A program made the translations under genes and the position numbers. A stretch of 64,000 nt of DNA from Phoronis australis (Eukaryota; Phoronida; Phoronidae). The DNA is taken from positions 587,161 through 651,160 of the forward strand of contig NMRA01000083.1 in NCBI GenBank assembly GCA_002633005.1, in the 5' to 3' direction. Positions 14,301 through 26,300 of this stretch are shown in pieces (the stretch's first letter is position 1; every line of letters begins with the position of its first letter). The notes beneath the pieces were generated by a model. The model worked only from the letters and a program-made list of their open reading frames with translations. It searched no databases and was not told the origin of the DNA.

Positions 14301-17300
14301 CTGAAACCTAACACATCTATTTTGGCTTATTGTTATCACAATCTAATTATACCTAGGGATTGAGCTTTGGACGCACTTTTCTGGGGACATATGTCGAACA
14401 TAAATATATTGCCATGAAGTCATCTGTTACTGGGGGGGGGGGGGTAATTATGCTCTCTGCTTTGTACAAAAGGCCCTAAGATCAGCACTCATGATTAACA
14501 GGCCTCTTCATGTAAAATCCATCAACAAAGCACAAGACTGTTAGCAGTTATTAGTAATGACTGCTAACAACCTGTATATTATTAATAATTTTTGTTTGGT
14601 ATCAACCCCATGCAGTTACTGTTTTGCTTCATTGGTACATAATCTACTTCCATTTAAAAACTGTACATACCTGCAACTGAACAAGTTAAGTCCCCGTTTT
14701 ACAGTTCTTTCTTTTTTTCCAGGAAACTTGGACATAAAAAATATTGCGCTGCACAACAAATTTGAAAAAGGATTACAAAAGCTGCGATCTCATAATCTGA
14801 TGAAAGAAATCAGTCATGTAAGAGCCCCTTGGTTATAAATTTGGAAGATGTGAATTGTCCTCTCCTGATCAATGTTGTCTATATTTTATATGTTATCGAG
14901 GTCATGGTTTCTTTTCAGGCGTAAGGCTCGATAATTGAAATAGACATGTTTATGATACTCTTGAACACATCCCAAAACCTTGGGTTTCATTTGGTTCTAC
15001 TTCTCCATGTTTAAGTGTAATACGACATGCAGAATAGTACAATTTCATTTCATCAAAATTTTGAGTGAACAAGAAGACAGTTTTACTTGATTAATAGAAA
15101 ACCTTATATATTACAACTGTCATCAACAAACACACTATGAAGTTTTGAACCTTTTTTGAAATACAATGAGCATCTGTGAAATGAAAAAAGACAGTTTTAG
15201 TCATTGTTTTTGCTCGAATTTGAGGAAACTTTACCGACAAGTTAATGTTTTGTGAATGTGTGTATTTTATGTTACTTTATTATGGTGATTGATAATACGT
15301 ACTGTCTGTTTCATTGCACTGTTAATGGATCACTGTCTTTTTCAGAAGTCATCTAAATGCATAACGGATATCGATGTAAACAATCAAGCTGGGAGTAAGT
15401 TTCGTTTGAGGCCACAAGATAGTGGGACAGACATTCAAGAGACATTGGGGTCTGGTAGAGGCTGCAGGTGTAGTGCACAAGAAAACAGAACAGCAATGTC
15501 GGGTAGAAGCACACCTGATTATACACGGGTTCAGGTGAGAATAAACTGTGTAGTAGTCACTAATCTCACAAACTGTGTAGTCGTCACCAATCTCACAAAC
15601 TGTGTAGTAGTCACCAATCTCACAAATTGTGTAGTAGTCACCAATCTCACAAACTTGCAATGTTAGAGTTCTCGTAGTGGTTGATCAAAAGAGTTTTGCC
15701 TGACATTGTTTTCAAATGAAGAGAGCACATTGTCAAACCAATCTCATGTGACAACCCAAGGGAATTGACGTAGAAACCCCAAACACAACTGAGTTTCTGA
15801 AGCTTGTCATACTCCAGTTCTGGTCAAAAGCTTAGAACGTGAACTGGTAAGGGGGTTTCCGAAACTGTACTACGTAAAGTGGGCCTTTCCACTCCAGTCT
15901 CTCACACAAGGTTCACGTGAGTGGTGAAAATGGTAGCGTTTAGAAAGATATACGCACTGTCCTCTCAGGGGTCATTTTTGCCAACAGTTAGTTTGTTTCA
16001 TGTATAAAGCGAAAATTGATGTCAAAATACGTTCAGTCTGCCATAAATTGATTAATACAGCGATAAGTGAAGATCTCTTTCCCCTGCATATGCATTATAC
16101 GGTAAGATCTTCCCATTTGGTTTCAACTCCAGCTGATAGTAGTTTTTCATGCTGTAAACAGTTGCTTTAAGTGAGATCAGGATCACACTCAGATCATTCA
16201 GGTGTGAGCTATTTAGTCTGACTGGGTTTTATTCAACTCTGGTTTCCACTTGTCATCAAGGGAGTGATTCTCTGGGTCACCTCTGAGGGTAGTTATTAAT
16301 TCTTATCTGGATCTAAGGCCTCACAGCTCCCGGGCTGTGCTTTCCATTTTTCCGTGGGCCATGAAAACCAATGAAAACCCAAAAATATGAAAAGAGAAGT
16401 AAGAATTAAACCAAGTAATAATGATTTTGTGGAAAACAACTCACTGGATTTGCCTCAGCTGAATGCATATGACGAAAGCGTGGGGAATACTGTCAACATA
16501 TTCAGGCACACTAAATGAAACATGTTTTTGTTTTAATGGAAGGGTGAAAAAACTTCTCAAGAACCTTGTTTATGCTTACAGTATCTGAAAAGACTTTTCT
16601 TCGTTTTCAAGTACCGTGAAAAATAATCAATTTAAAGCATCCTTAAAAGGGGACTGTAGTCAAAATAATGTTGCAGTTAATCAGTTCTAACATACAAATA
16701 AAACTCACATTTGCCTGACTTGCGTGCCAAACTAAAGCCAATTCGAATTCATGGTCAAAACACTGAATTCTGAAAGCGATCGCTGATTGGCTGATGTGTC
16801 AGTGACGTGAACGGCGGGGTCATCGGCTGTTTTACACATTCATTGCTTATGTCATATTTGAAGAGTTTACATCGTAATTTATCATTGTATAAATCGTCCT
16901 TATTTTTTATTTTTTATTGTTTACCACAGTGCTGTAAAAGGTTCGCTATGCCTTTTTGTATGGCACCTGGTTGCTCAAACTCTTCGAAAAAGGCGTCTTC
17001 TAAAGGGATGGTCATCGCATACCATCGCCGGGTTACCCAAGCCTTGGCCCAAAGCTCAGTGTAGATATGGGCCTACAGGTTTTAGCCGATATGGGTAAAA
17101 TATGTACAAATAAAATCTGACTCAAATAAATGTCCTTAAAACTAAGTCATCCTTGAGTAAACCTANCTTTATAATAGTACAGCTGTCATCAACAAACACA
17201 CTATGAAATTTTGAACCTTTTTTGCAATACAATGAGCATCTGTAAAATGAAAAAAGACAGTTTTAGCCATTGTTTTTGCTCAAATTTGAGGAAACTTTAC

Positions 17301-20300
17301 CGCCAAGTTAATGTTTTGTGTGTATTTTATGTTACTTTATTATGGTGGTTGATAATACTGTCTGTTTCATTGCACAATTAATGCATCACTGTCTTTTTCA
17401 GAAGTCGCCCAAATGCATATCGGATATCGATGTAAACAATCAAGCTGGGAGTAAGTTTCTTTTGAGGCCAAAAAATAGTGGGACAGACATTCAAGAGACA
17501 TTGGGGTCTGGTGGAGGCCACAGGGGTAGTGCACAAGAAAACACGACAATGTCAGGTAGAAGCACACCTGATTATACACGGGTTCAGGTGAGAATAAACT
17601 ATGTAGTAGTCACCAACCTCACAAACTATGTAGTAGTCACCAATCTCACAAACTTGCGATGTTAGAGTTCTCATAGTGGTTGATCAAAAGAGTTTGTGGC
17701 ATTGTTTTCAAATGAAGAGAGTACATTGTCAAACCAATCTCATGTGACAACCCAAGGGAATTGACGTAGAAACCCCAAACATAACTGAGTTTCTGAAGCT
17801 TGTCATACTCCAGTTCTGGTCAAAAGCTTAGAACGTGAACTGGTAAGGGTGTTTCCGAAACTGTACTACGTAAAGTGAGCCTTTCCAGTCTCTCACACAA
17901 GGTTCACGTGAGTGGTGAAAATGGTAGAAAGATATACGCACTGTCCTCTCAGGGGTCATTTTTGCCAACAGTTAGTTTGTTTCATGTCAAAGCGAAAATT
18001 GATGTCAAAATACGTTCAGTCTGCCATAAATTGATTAATACAGCGATAAGTGAAGATCTCTTTCCCCTGCATATGCATTATACGGTAAAATCTTCCCATT
18101 TGGTTTCAACTCCAGCTGATAGTGGTTTTTCATGCTGTAAACAGTTGCTTTAAGTGAGATCAGGATCACACTCAGATCATTCAGGTGTGAGCTGTTTAGT
18201 CTGACTGGGTTTTATTCAATTCTGGTTTCCACTTGTCATCAAGGGTGTGATTCTATTCACTGGGTCACCTCTGAGGGTAGTTATTAATTCTTATCTGGAT
18301 CTAAGGCCTCAAAGCTCCCGGGCTGTGCTTTCCATTTTTCCGTGGGCCATAAAAACCAATGAAAACCCAAAAATATGAAAAGAGAAGTAAGAATTAAACC
18401 AAGTAATAATGATTTTGTCGAAAACAACTCACTGGATTTGCCTCAGCTGAGTGCATATGACGAAAGCGTGGGAAATACTGTCAACTTATTCAGGCACACT
18501 AAATGAAACATGTTTTTGTTTTAATGGAAGGGTGAAAAAACTTCTCAAGAACCTTGTTTATGCTTACAGTTCCTGAAAAGACTTTTATTCGTTTTCAAGT
18601 ACCATGAAAAATTATCAATGTGGTTACGTATTTCCGCCATTGTCTTAGCTTCGTGTTTTCTGATTAGACACATTCTTATATATCATAGCATTGAAAATCA
18701 GCAATGAAGTAGTAATTATATGTAAGCTGGTACCATACCTGTACATGCCGTCTATGATGAGGGCATGTTCAGAACATGTAATTTAAGACCAAATCTAGAT
18801 ATCAATCTAATCCATTCTTAAGCATTCTGGTACTGTTTTGTTCGACACCACAAACTGGCAAGCCAATTGTCTGCCATGGTTAAAAGAGGTACTAAAACCA
18901 TTCATGTTGAACATATGTACCTACCATAATATGTATGTGCATCACAAGCTTGTTACCTGAGATGATGGTGAAATAAAGTCATTTGTTATGACTAAATACA
19001 AATACAAAGAATAGGTATGAAAAAAAAATACAATTTTTTGTAAAAAAATAATGACTGGTAAGGTGGGCAGTAAAAAGAGCAACACAGGTATGAAAAGATG
19101 CCAAAAGTGAGGGGAGCTAGTGGGTGGGTAAAATAGCTGAATTTTGAAATAGCCGTGCTGTATTGAAATTCTTTATCCCACCACACGACATACAGGTCTT
19201 TGGAAGACAGGCATTGTGCGCCACATCCAGATCCATGTGATATGGACGGAAGGTTTGAGCCTACTGGTGTTTTAACATCTTTCCTGCTATCATAATGCAG
19301 GCAAATTTGCACTGTTGTGAGATGTGCTAATGTCTTATGAAAAAGGCAAACCTTTTGAAATAGCAATGGATGAACAAGGGCATCATGTAATCCATTCATT
19401 TTCTTCTGGGTAGAAGAATCTGTCACAAAGCCAGTTTACTGATGATTTCATAAGGTTTTAAATGCCATATTTTTTATTTTCACTCAAGCCACTTATGTAA
19501 AAATAAAATTGACATTTAAAATCTTAGGAAATTTAAATTTATTCAAGTGTTATTTGCTTATATACTAATGGTTAAAAGTGTACAGTTAATGTATGTTAAT
19601 AATATTTTCTGTGTAAATATTGATTTCCAAGAGAAAACAGCAGCATTTCTTAAAACAACGCTTATGTAGGTGTTCACTCATTTTTCTTATGAATATCTTC
19701 ACTTGTACTTGTATACTCTAATGTCATTTCTCATCTGTTGTGTGGTAGTGGTCATCTTTGTTCATTTGGTTGGAGTGGTATTCAATACCATTAGTTGAGA
19801 TTACAATGTGTTGCATAACTTGGCTATGCTTTAAGGTATTGTATGCATAAACCTGTGCTCTGTTTACCTAAATGGTTATCTGAGTTGATTTACTCTGTAT
19901 GAGAACTGATTGAGGCTTTTAAGCCAAGTTGCAAACACCTAGTCTGCTGTGATTGGTTCAAAGTGAAGGTCACCTGACATTATGACCCACACAAGACACT
20001 TTTGGCAAACACTTATGGAAATTACTCAAGTGGCTTTCAACTGTTTTGCACCAATAGATACTGAGACTAGGCAGTCAAGTAGTGCATCTAAACAATCAAT
20101 TTCTTGAAAATTAAAGACTTGTCAAAGTTGTCTATATTAGAGACCTGACTACCTGCCTACAGGACATACTGAAATTGGATCACATACTTAGTAGAGAAAT
20201 CATGGGTTTCTATAAACTTCCTTTTCAGGTACGACTGTGGACCAATGCTATGGTTCTGGAGTGGTTAGACTCTGTGGGTTTAGACAAGTTTAAACATATG

Positions 20301-23300
20301 TTTAAAGGTGAGTTATTAGAACTTTGAATGTTCTCAACTTTTCTCAGCATAATCTGTGATTTTGTCGGTAAAAATACTCCAGCTTTTACAATGTGTTGTT
20401 TCTAATCTTTGTGCAAAATTTTTCGACGTTCTTAAAGTCTTCACTCTTCCTTATTTAAGAAGAGCCTGTTTCTAAAAATGTTAAATGTCAACGCATACAT
20501 TGTCAGTCTTGCCGTAATAAATCTTAAAAATATGATTGCAGGCAATTCTGTATACGTTGTATCCGCTTAGCTAATCACCTGGAACCATTTTTATGCTTTT
20601 TTGATATATAGATGAAAGTGACCTTATACGGATGTTTCTGTTTCAGCTAAGAATATTACAGGCGAGCAGTTAGTTAACATTGACATAAAATTACTTGGTG
20701 AGTAAGTTACAGTTATTTTCTAAATTATGAGATTAGCTCTTGCAATGGGAATGGTAATTCAAGAAGGAATGTTTCTTTGTTCTAATTTAGGGGTTTTGAA
20801 TTATACATGAATGAATTCATCACCCATGCGTTTATTGCGTTTTAAACAAAATATTTTTTAGTTGTAAAATGTACAAAAACGAATTTTAAAAAGTTTTTAA
20901 AGTTTTCTTCAATATATTCGTAGGGTTTTTCTTTCATAAGATAACCCATTCAAATCATGCCTTCTGTATCTGAGCAAGACTGCAAGATTGACTTAATGAA
21001 GTCACGCTGAACTTGTCACTCTATTAGAAAATGATAATTTGGGGGTGGATGTATTTTGTTTTACGGACCGTTCTTAACTGTTTGTTCACTATATTCGCCC
21101 CAATAAGCGCCCATGCCGTTATAAGCGCCCCCCACGGGTTTTCAGACTTCGCTAAAATATGAACATAGCCCATGAACATGTACATGTGAAAACTTTCTTA
21201 CCTACAGTTTAAAAATTCTACAGTAACGTCTTCAATTTATCGATGAGACCTGACAGTCCTGAAAAAATCACTGTGTGCAGAATTTGTAGACCACAAGCCT
21301 CGCTCACGGGTTCCCTACGTGCCTATCCAGCACGCAGGTATCACGCACTGGCACATGCTTTAGCATTGGTTGATGTATTCTCAGCAGTCACTGGTTAGCT
21401 TTAAAAATGGCAGACTGTGAACGAGTTTTAGCCTTTTCATGCAAGTGGCGTCACAGCAACTATTTCGTTTCTACAGTGATGTTTAATAGCCGCGTGCTTG
21501 AAGATCATACCTGTACAATAAACACATATCTGGCCAATTTAACCGGTGTGTTATTCATACTGTGTCATCGACAGTAGAAAGACTAACTGTATTTCTCAAA
21601 AAAATTTTGCCAAAATTATTTTCTATTTTTTTAAAGACTGGTTACCTTCTTATAAATAATGGGAACTTAATTCACAAAATGCTGTCTCATAACATCTACA
21701 CAGTGCACACTAAGCTTGTAATAGAATAAAAATTCTTTAACATTTCTCTTTGTTGTGAAATTTCATCAAAATTCTGTTTCACTCGCCTGCTATGTTATAT
21801 GCTAAATAGGTAACAAATTACCACCAACATAAATGTGTGTTCCAGTATGAGTAAGTTAACAGAAATGTACCCTAATTCAACTGTATGATTGACCTTGACT
21901 TTGGCATTGATTGCAGACGACATGCACATTTGCACAACAAGTGACCGAGAAGAGATTCTTGCCAGTATCTATCACCTCATGAGCAACAATAATGGTTCTA
22001 ACCAGAACCTGCAAAGGTCAGACTCTGGATGCAGCCTAGCAAAGGTTGAACCCCTTACAAGGTCATCCAGTGCTGGGTCAACTCCTCCTCTGTCGCCGTC
22101 TCCAAGGACACCACCAGTGATTGACAAGTCTGTTATTGTGAAACAGGATAGTGGGAAGAAGAAAAAAAAGGGGCAAGTAGATTATTTTGGGAATTGATGG
22201 CTTTGTTCTTTAAGTGGATTTTAGGGCAATGGAATAATTNGACAGTGTATTTGCCTCTGACATCTCGTTCGAATGTCGGGTATCTCGTGACTTTTCGCAT
22301 AGGGGCGGAGCTTGCGATAGGTCAATTGTCTACCATGGTTAAAAGAGGTACTTAAACCATTCATGTTTGACATATGTATCTACCATAATAAGTATGTGCA
22401 TTACAAGCTTGTTACCTGAGATGATGGTGAAATACAGTCATTTGTTATGACGAAATACAAAAACAAAGAATAGGTACGAAAATAAAATAAAATTATTTGT
22501 AAAAAATGATATCTGGTAAGATGGGCAATAAAAAGTGCAACACAGGTATGAAAAGATGCCAAAAGTGAGGGGAGCTAGTGGGTTGGTAAAATAGCTGAAT
22601 TTTGATATAGCCGTGCTGTATTGAAATTCTTTATCCCACCACACGACATACAGGTCTTTGGTGGACAGGCGTTCTGCGCCACCTCCAGATCCATGTAATA
22701 TGGACGGAAGGTTTGAGCCTACTGGTGTTTTAACATCTTTCCTGCTATCATATAAGATGTCGGCAAATTTGCGCTGTTGTGAGATATGCTAATGTCTTAC
22801 GAAAAAGGCAAACCGTTTGAAATTGCAATGGATGAACATTAGGACATCATGTTTCATTCATTTTCCTCTGCGTAGAAGAATCTGCCACAAAGCCAGTGGC
22901 TGCGGCTGAGAATTTCTACCTTAGATGGCGCCGAAAAGCTAAAATAAAGTGCACTTGCAACTAATCAAACAGTGAAATTTATTCTTTTGCTTTTAAATTA
23001 TTGATCCACTATGTAATAATTGGAATTCTGTCCACCAAATGTGAGTCGAGATCAAGCGGAAGTCATTTTCGTACTCTTACTACTCTAGAGAGCGCTGAAA
23101 GGTCCCATGTTGAGGAGTGTTTGGACACATACGTCTATGTAGCTGACGCAAGGAAACTGAACTGAAACATGTGAGGTTGCATATAAAGAAAATTCCTATA
23201 GACACATGACAATCAGCCTGTGAGAGCCGGAAGCTGACCAAACTCATAACATGGACCAATTAAAAAATGACTCTAACTTATTTTCTACAAGAAGTTTAAT

Positions 23301-26300
23301 TTCACTGGAACCCATCGTGTAAGAAAAATCACCAGATTTAGTCAACAATATATCAATTTACATATTTTGGCCAGTGTTTCATTGCTGTAAAGCCATTTCT
23401 AATGTGATAATTGCTCTACTCCACACAATAGAACATTAGATCAGATTTCCTGATAAACACGCCTCTTGACAACAGCTGGACTTGTACAAATCTGTTGACC
23501 AAGTACAAGGTACTGTGAAAGGATTGAGTTTGTATTGTATGTACTTTGAAGCAAGCCATCTAGCGGGTTGCAAAAGTTTTGTGGTAACTCAAACAACCAG
23601 CAAGTTCCAACAAAAGTGACACGTCCAATTGTTCACCAATGAGTGGTGTTTTCGCTACAGGCGAGAGTGTTAGTTAAAACCATTTTTGCCAGTTTGGGAA
23701 CTGGTGTCGGTCAAAAGCCCATCCATGGAATGCCAGGCTAGTGGAGAATAACTAAAATTTGAATCTGGTCAGCACCATTGTGTAAATCCTGTTTAGTTTA
23801 CTGATGATTTCATAAGGTTTCAAATGCCATATTTTTTATTTTCACACAAGCCACTTATATAAAAATAAAATTGACATTTAAAATCTTAGGAAATTTAAAT
23901 AAACTCAAGTGTTATTATTTGCTTATATATATACTAATGGTTAAAAGTGTACAGTTAACTTATGTTAATAGTATTTTCTGTGTAAATGTTGATTTCCAAT
24001 AGAAAACAGCATTTCTTGAAACAACGCTTATGTAGGTGTTCACTCATTTTTCGTCTCTTGTACTTGTATACTCTAATGTCATTTCTCATCTGTTGTGTGG
24101 TAGTGGTCATCTTTGTTCATTTGGTTGGAGTGGTATTCAATACCATTAGTTGAGATTACAATGTGTTGCATAACTTGGTTATACTTTAAGGTATTGTATG
24201 CATAAACCTGTGCTCTGTTTACCTAAATGGTTATCTGCAGTTGATCTACTCTGTATGAATGCTGATTGAGGCTTTTAAGCCAAGTTGCAAACACCTAGTG
24301 TGCTGTGATTGGTTCAAAGTGAAGGTCACCTGACATTATGAACCACACAAGACACTTTTGGCAAACACTTATGGAAATTACTCAAGTGGCTTCAACTGTT
24401 TTGCACCAATAGATACTGAGACTAGGCAGTCAAGTAGTACATCTAAACAATCAATTTCTTGAAAATTAAAGACTTGTCAAGGTTTTCTGTATTAGAGACC
24501 TGACTACCTGCCTACAGGACATACTGTGAGAAACTGAAATTGGATCACATACTTAGTACAGAAATCATGGGTTTCTATAAACTTCCTTTCCAGGTACGAC
24601 TGTGGACCAACGCTATGGTTCTGGAGTGGTTAGATTCTGTGGGTTTAGACAAGTTTAAACATCTGTTTAAAGGTGAGTTATTAGAACTTTGAATGTTCTC
24701 AACTTTCCTCAGCATAATCTGTGATTTTGTCGGTAAAAATACTCCAGCTTTTACAATGTGTTGTTTCTAATCTTTGTGCAACAAATTTTCCGACGTTCTT
24801 AAAGTCTTCACTCTTCCTTACCGTATTTAAGAAGTGCCTGTTTCTAAAAATGTTTAATGTCAACGCATACATTGTCAGTCTTGCCGTAAGAAATCTTAAA
24901 AATATGATTGCAGGCAATTCGGTATACGTTGTATCCGCTTAGCTAATCACCTGGAACCATTTTTATGCTTTTTTAATGTATAGATGAAAGTGACCTTACA
25001 CATACGGATGTTTCTGTTTCAGCTCAGAATATTACAGGCGAGCAGTTAGTTAACATTGACATAAAATTACTTGGTGAGTAAGTCACAGTTATTTTCTAAA
25101 TTATGAGATTAGTTCTTGCAATGGGAATGGTAATTCAAGAAGGAATGTTTCTTTGTTCTAATTTAGGGGTTTTGAATTATACATGAATGAATTCATCACC
25201 CATGCGTTCATTGTGTTATAAACAAAATAATTTTTAGTTGTAAAATGTACAAAAACGAATTTTAAAAAGTTTTTAAAGTTTTCTTCAGTATTTTCGTAGG
25301 GTTTTTCTTTCATTAGATAACCCATTCAAATCATGCCTTCTGTATCTGAGCAAGACTGCAAGATTGACTTAATGAAGTCGCACTGAACTTGTCTCTATTA
25401 GAAAATGATAATTTGGGGGTGGATGTATTTTGTTTTACAGACCGTTCTAAACTGTTTGTTCATTATATTCGCCCCAATAAGCGCCCATGCCGCTATAAGC
25501 GCCCCCCACGGGTTTTCAGACTTCGCTAAAATATGAACATAGCCCATGAACATGTACATGTGAAAACTTTCTTACCTACAGTTTAAAAATTCTGACAGTA
25601 ACGTCTTCAATTTATCGATGAGACCTGACAGTCCTGAAAAAATCACTGTGTGCAGAATTTGTAGACCACAAGCCTCGCTCACAGGTTCCCTACGTGCCTA
25701 TCCAGCACGCAGGTATCATGCAGTGGCAAACGCTTTAGCATTGGTTGATGTAAACTCAGCAGTCATTGGTTAGCTTTAAAAATGGCAGACTGTGAACGAG
25801 TTTTAGCCTTTTCATGCAAGTGGCGTCACAGCAACTATTTCGTTTCTACAGTGATGTTTAATAGCCGCGTGCTTGAAGCTCATACCTGTACAATAAACAC
25901 ATATCTGGCCAATTTAACCGGTGTGTTATTCATACTGTGTCATCGACAGTAGAAAGACTAACTGTATTTCTCAAAAAAAAATTTGCCAAAATTATTTTCT
26001 ATTTTTTTAAAGACTGGTTACCTTCTTATAAATAATGGTAACTTCACAAAATGCTGTCTCCTAACATCTACACAGTGCACACTAAGCTTGTAATAGAATA
26101 AAAATTCTTTAATACTTCTCTTTGTTGTGAAATTTCATCAAAATTCTGTTTCACTCACCTGCTATGTTATATGCTAAATAGGTAACAAATTACCACCAAC
26201 ATAAATGTGTGTTTCAGTATGAGTAAGTTAACAGAAATGTACCCTAATTCAACTGTATGATTGACCTTGACTTTGGCATTGATTGCAGACGACATGCACA

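Larger units (their letters stand above)
15104..16631. repeat. Duplicated block 1, left copy (probable haplotype A)
   Basis: It matches 17167-18620 closely, including exon 4, with scattered SNPs and small indels. The match breaks after ATCAAT (16631). The block lies just left of contig break N17166, and its partner starts right after that N. Overlapping unmerged contig ends explain this better than a genomic duplication. Confidence 0.8.
17167..18620. repeat. Duplicated block 1, right copy (probable haplotype B)
   Basis: The second copy of 15104-16631 begins immediately after the N. It includes exon 4 copy B and the 27-bp VNTR reduced to two units. It continues without a break into the unique intron sequence that leads to exon 5, so it is the copy collinear with downstream exons. 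Confidence 0.8.
18865..22239. repeat. Duplicated block 2, left copy
   Basis: It matches 22318-26611, carries exons 5-7 copy A and stops exactly at N22240. It lacks the 900-bp insertion present in the right copy. Confidence 0.85.

Noticed and set aside
18992-19426. 144-codon frame on the - strand, partly repeated at 22438-22644
   Set aside because: No domain is recognised. It lies within intron sequence duplicated between haplotypes, and the second copy is broken by indels. It could be decayed transposon coding sequence, but that is not supportable.
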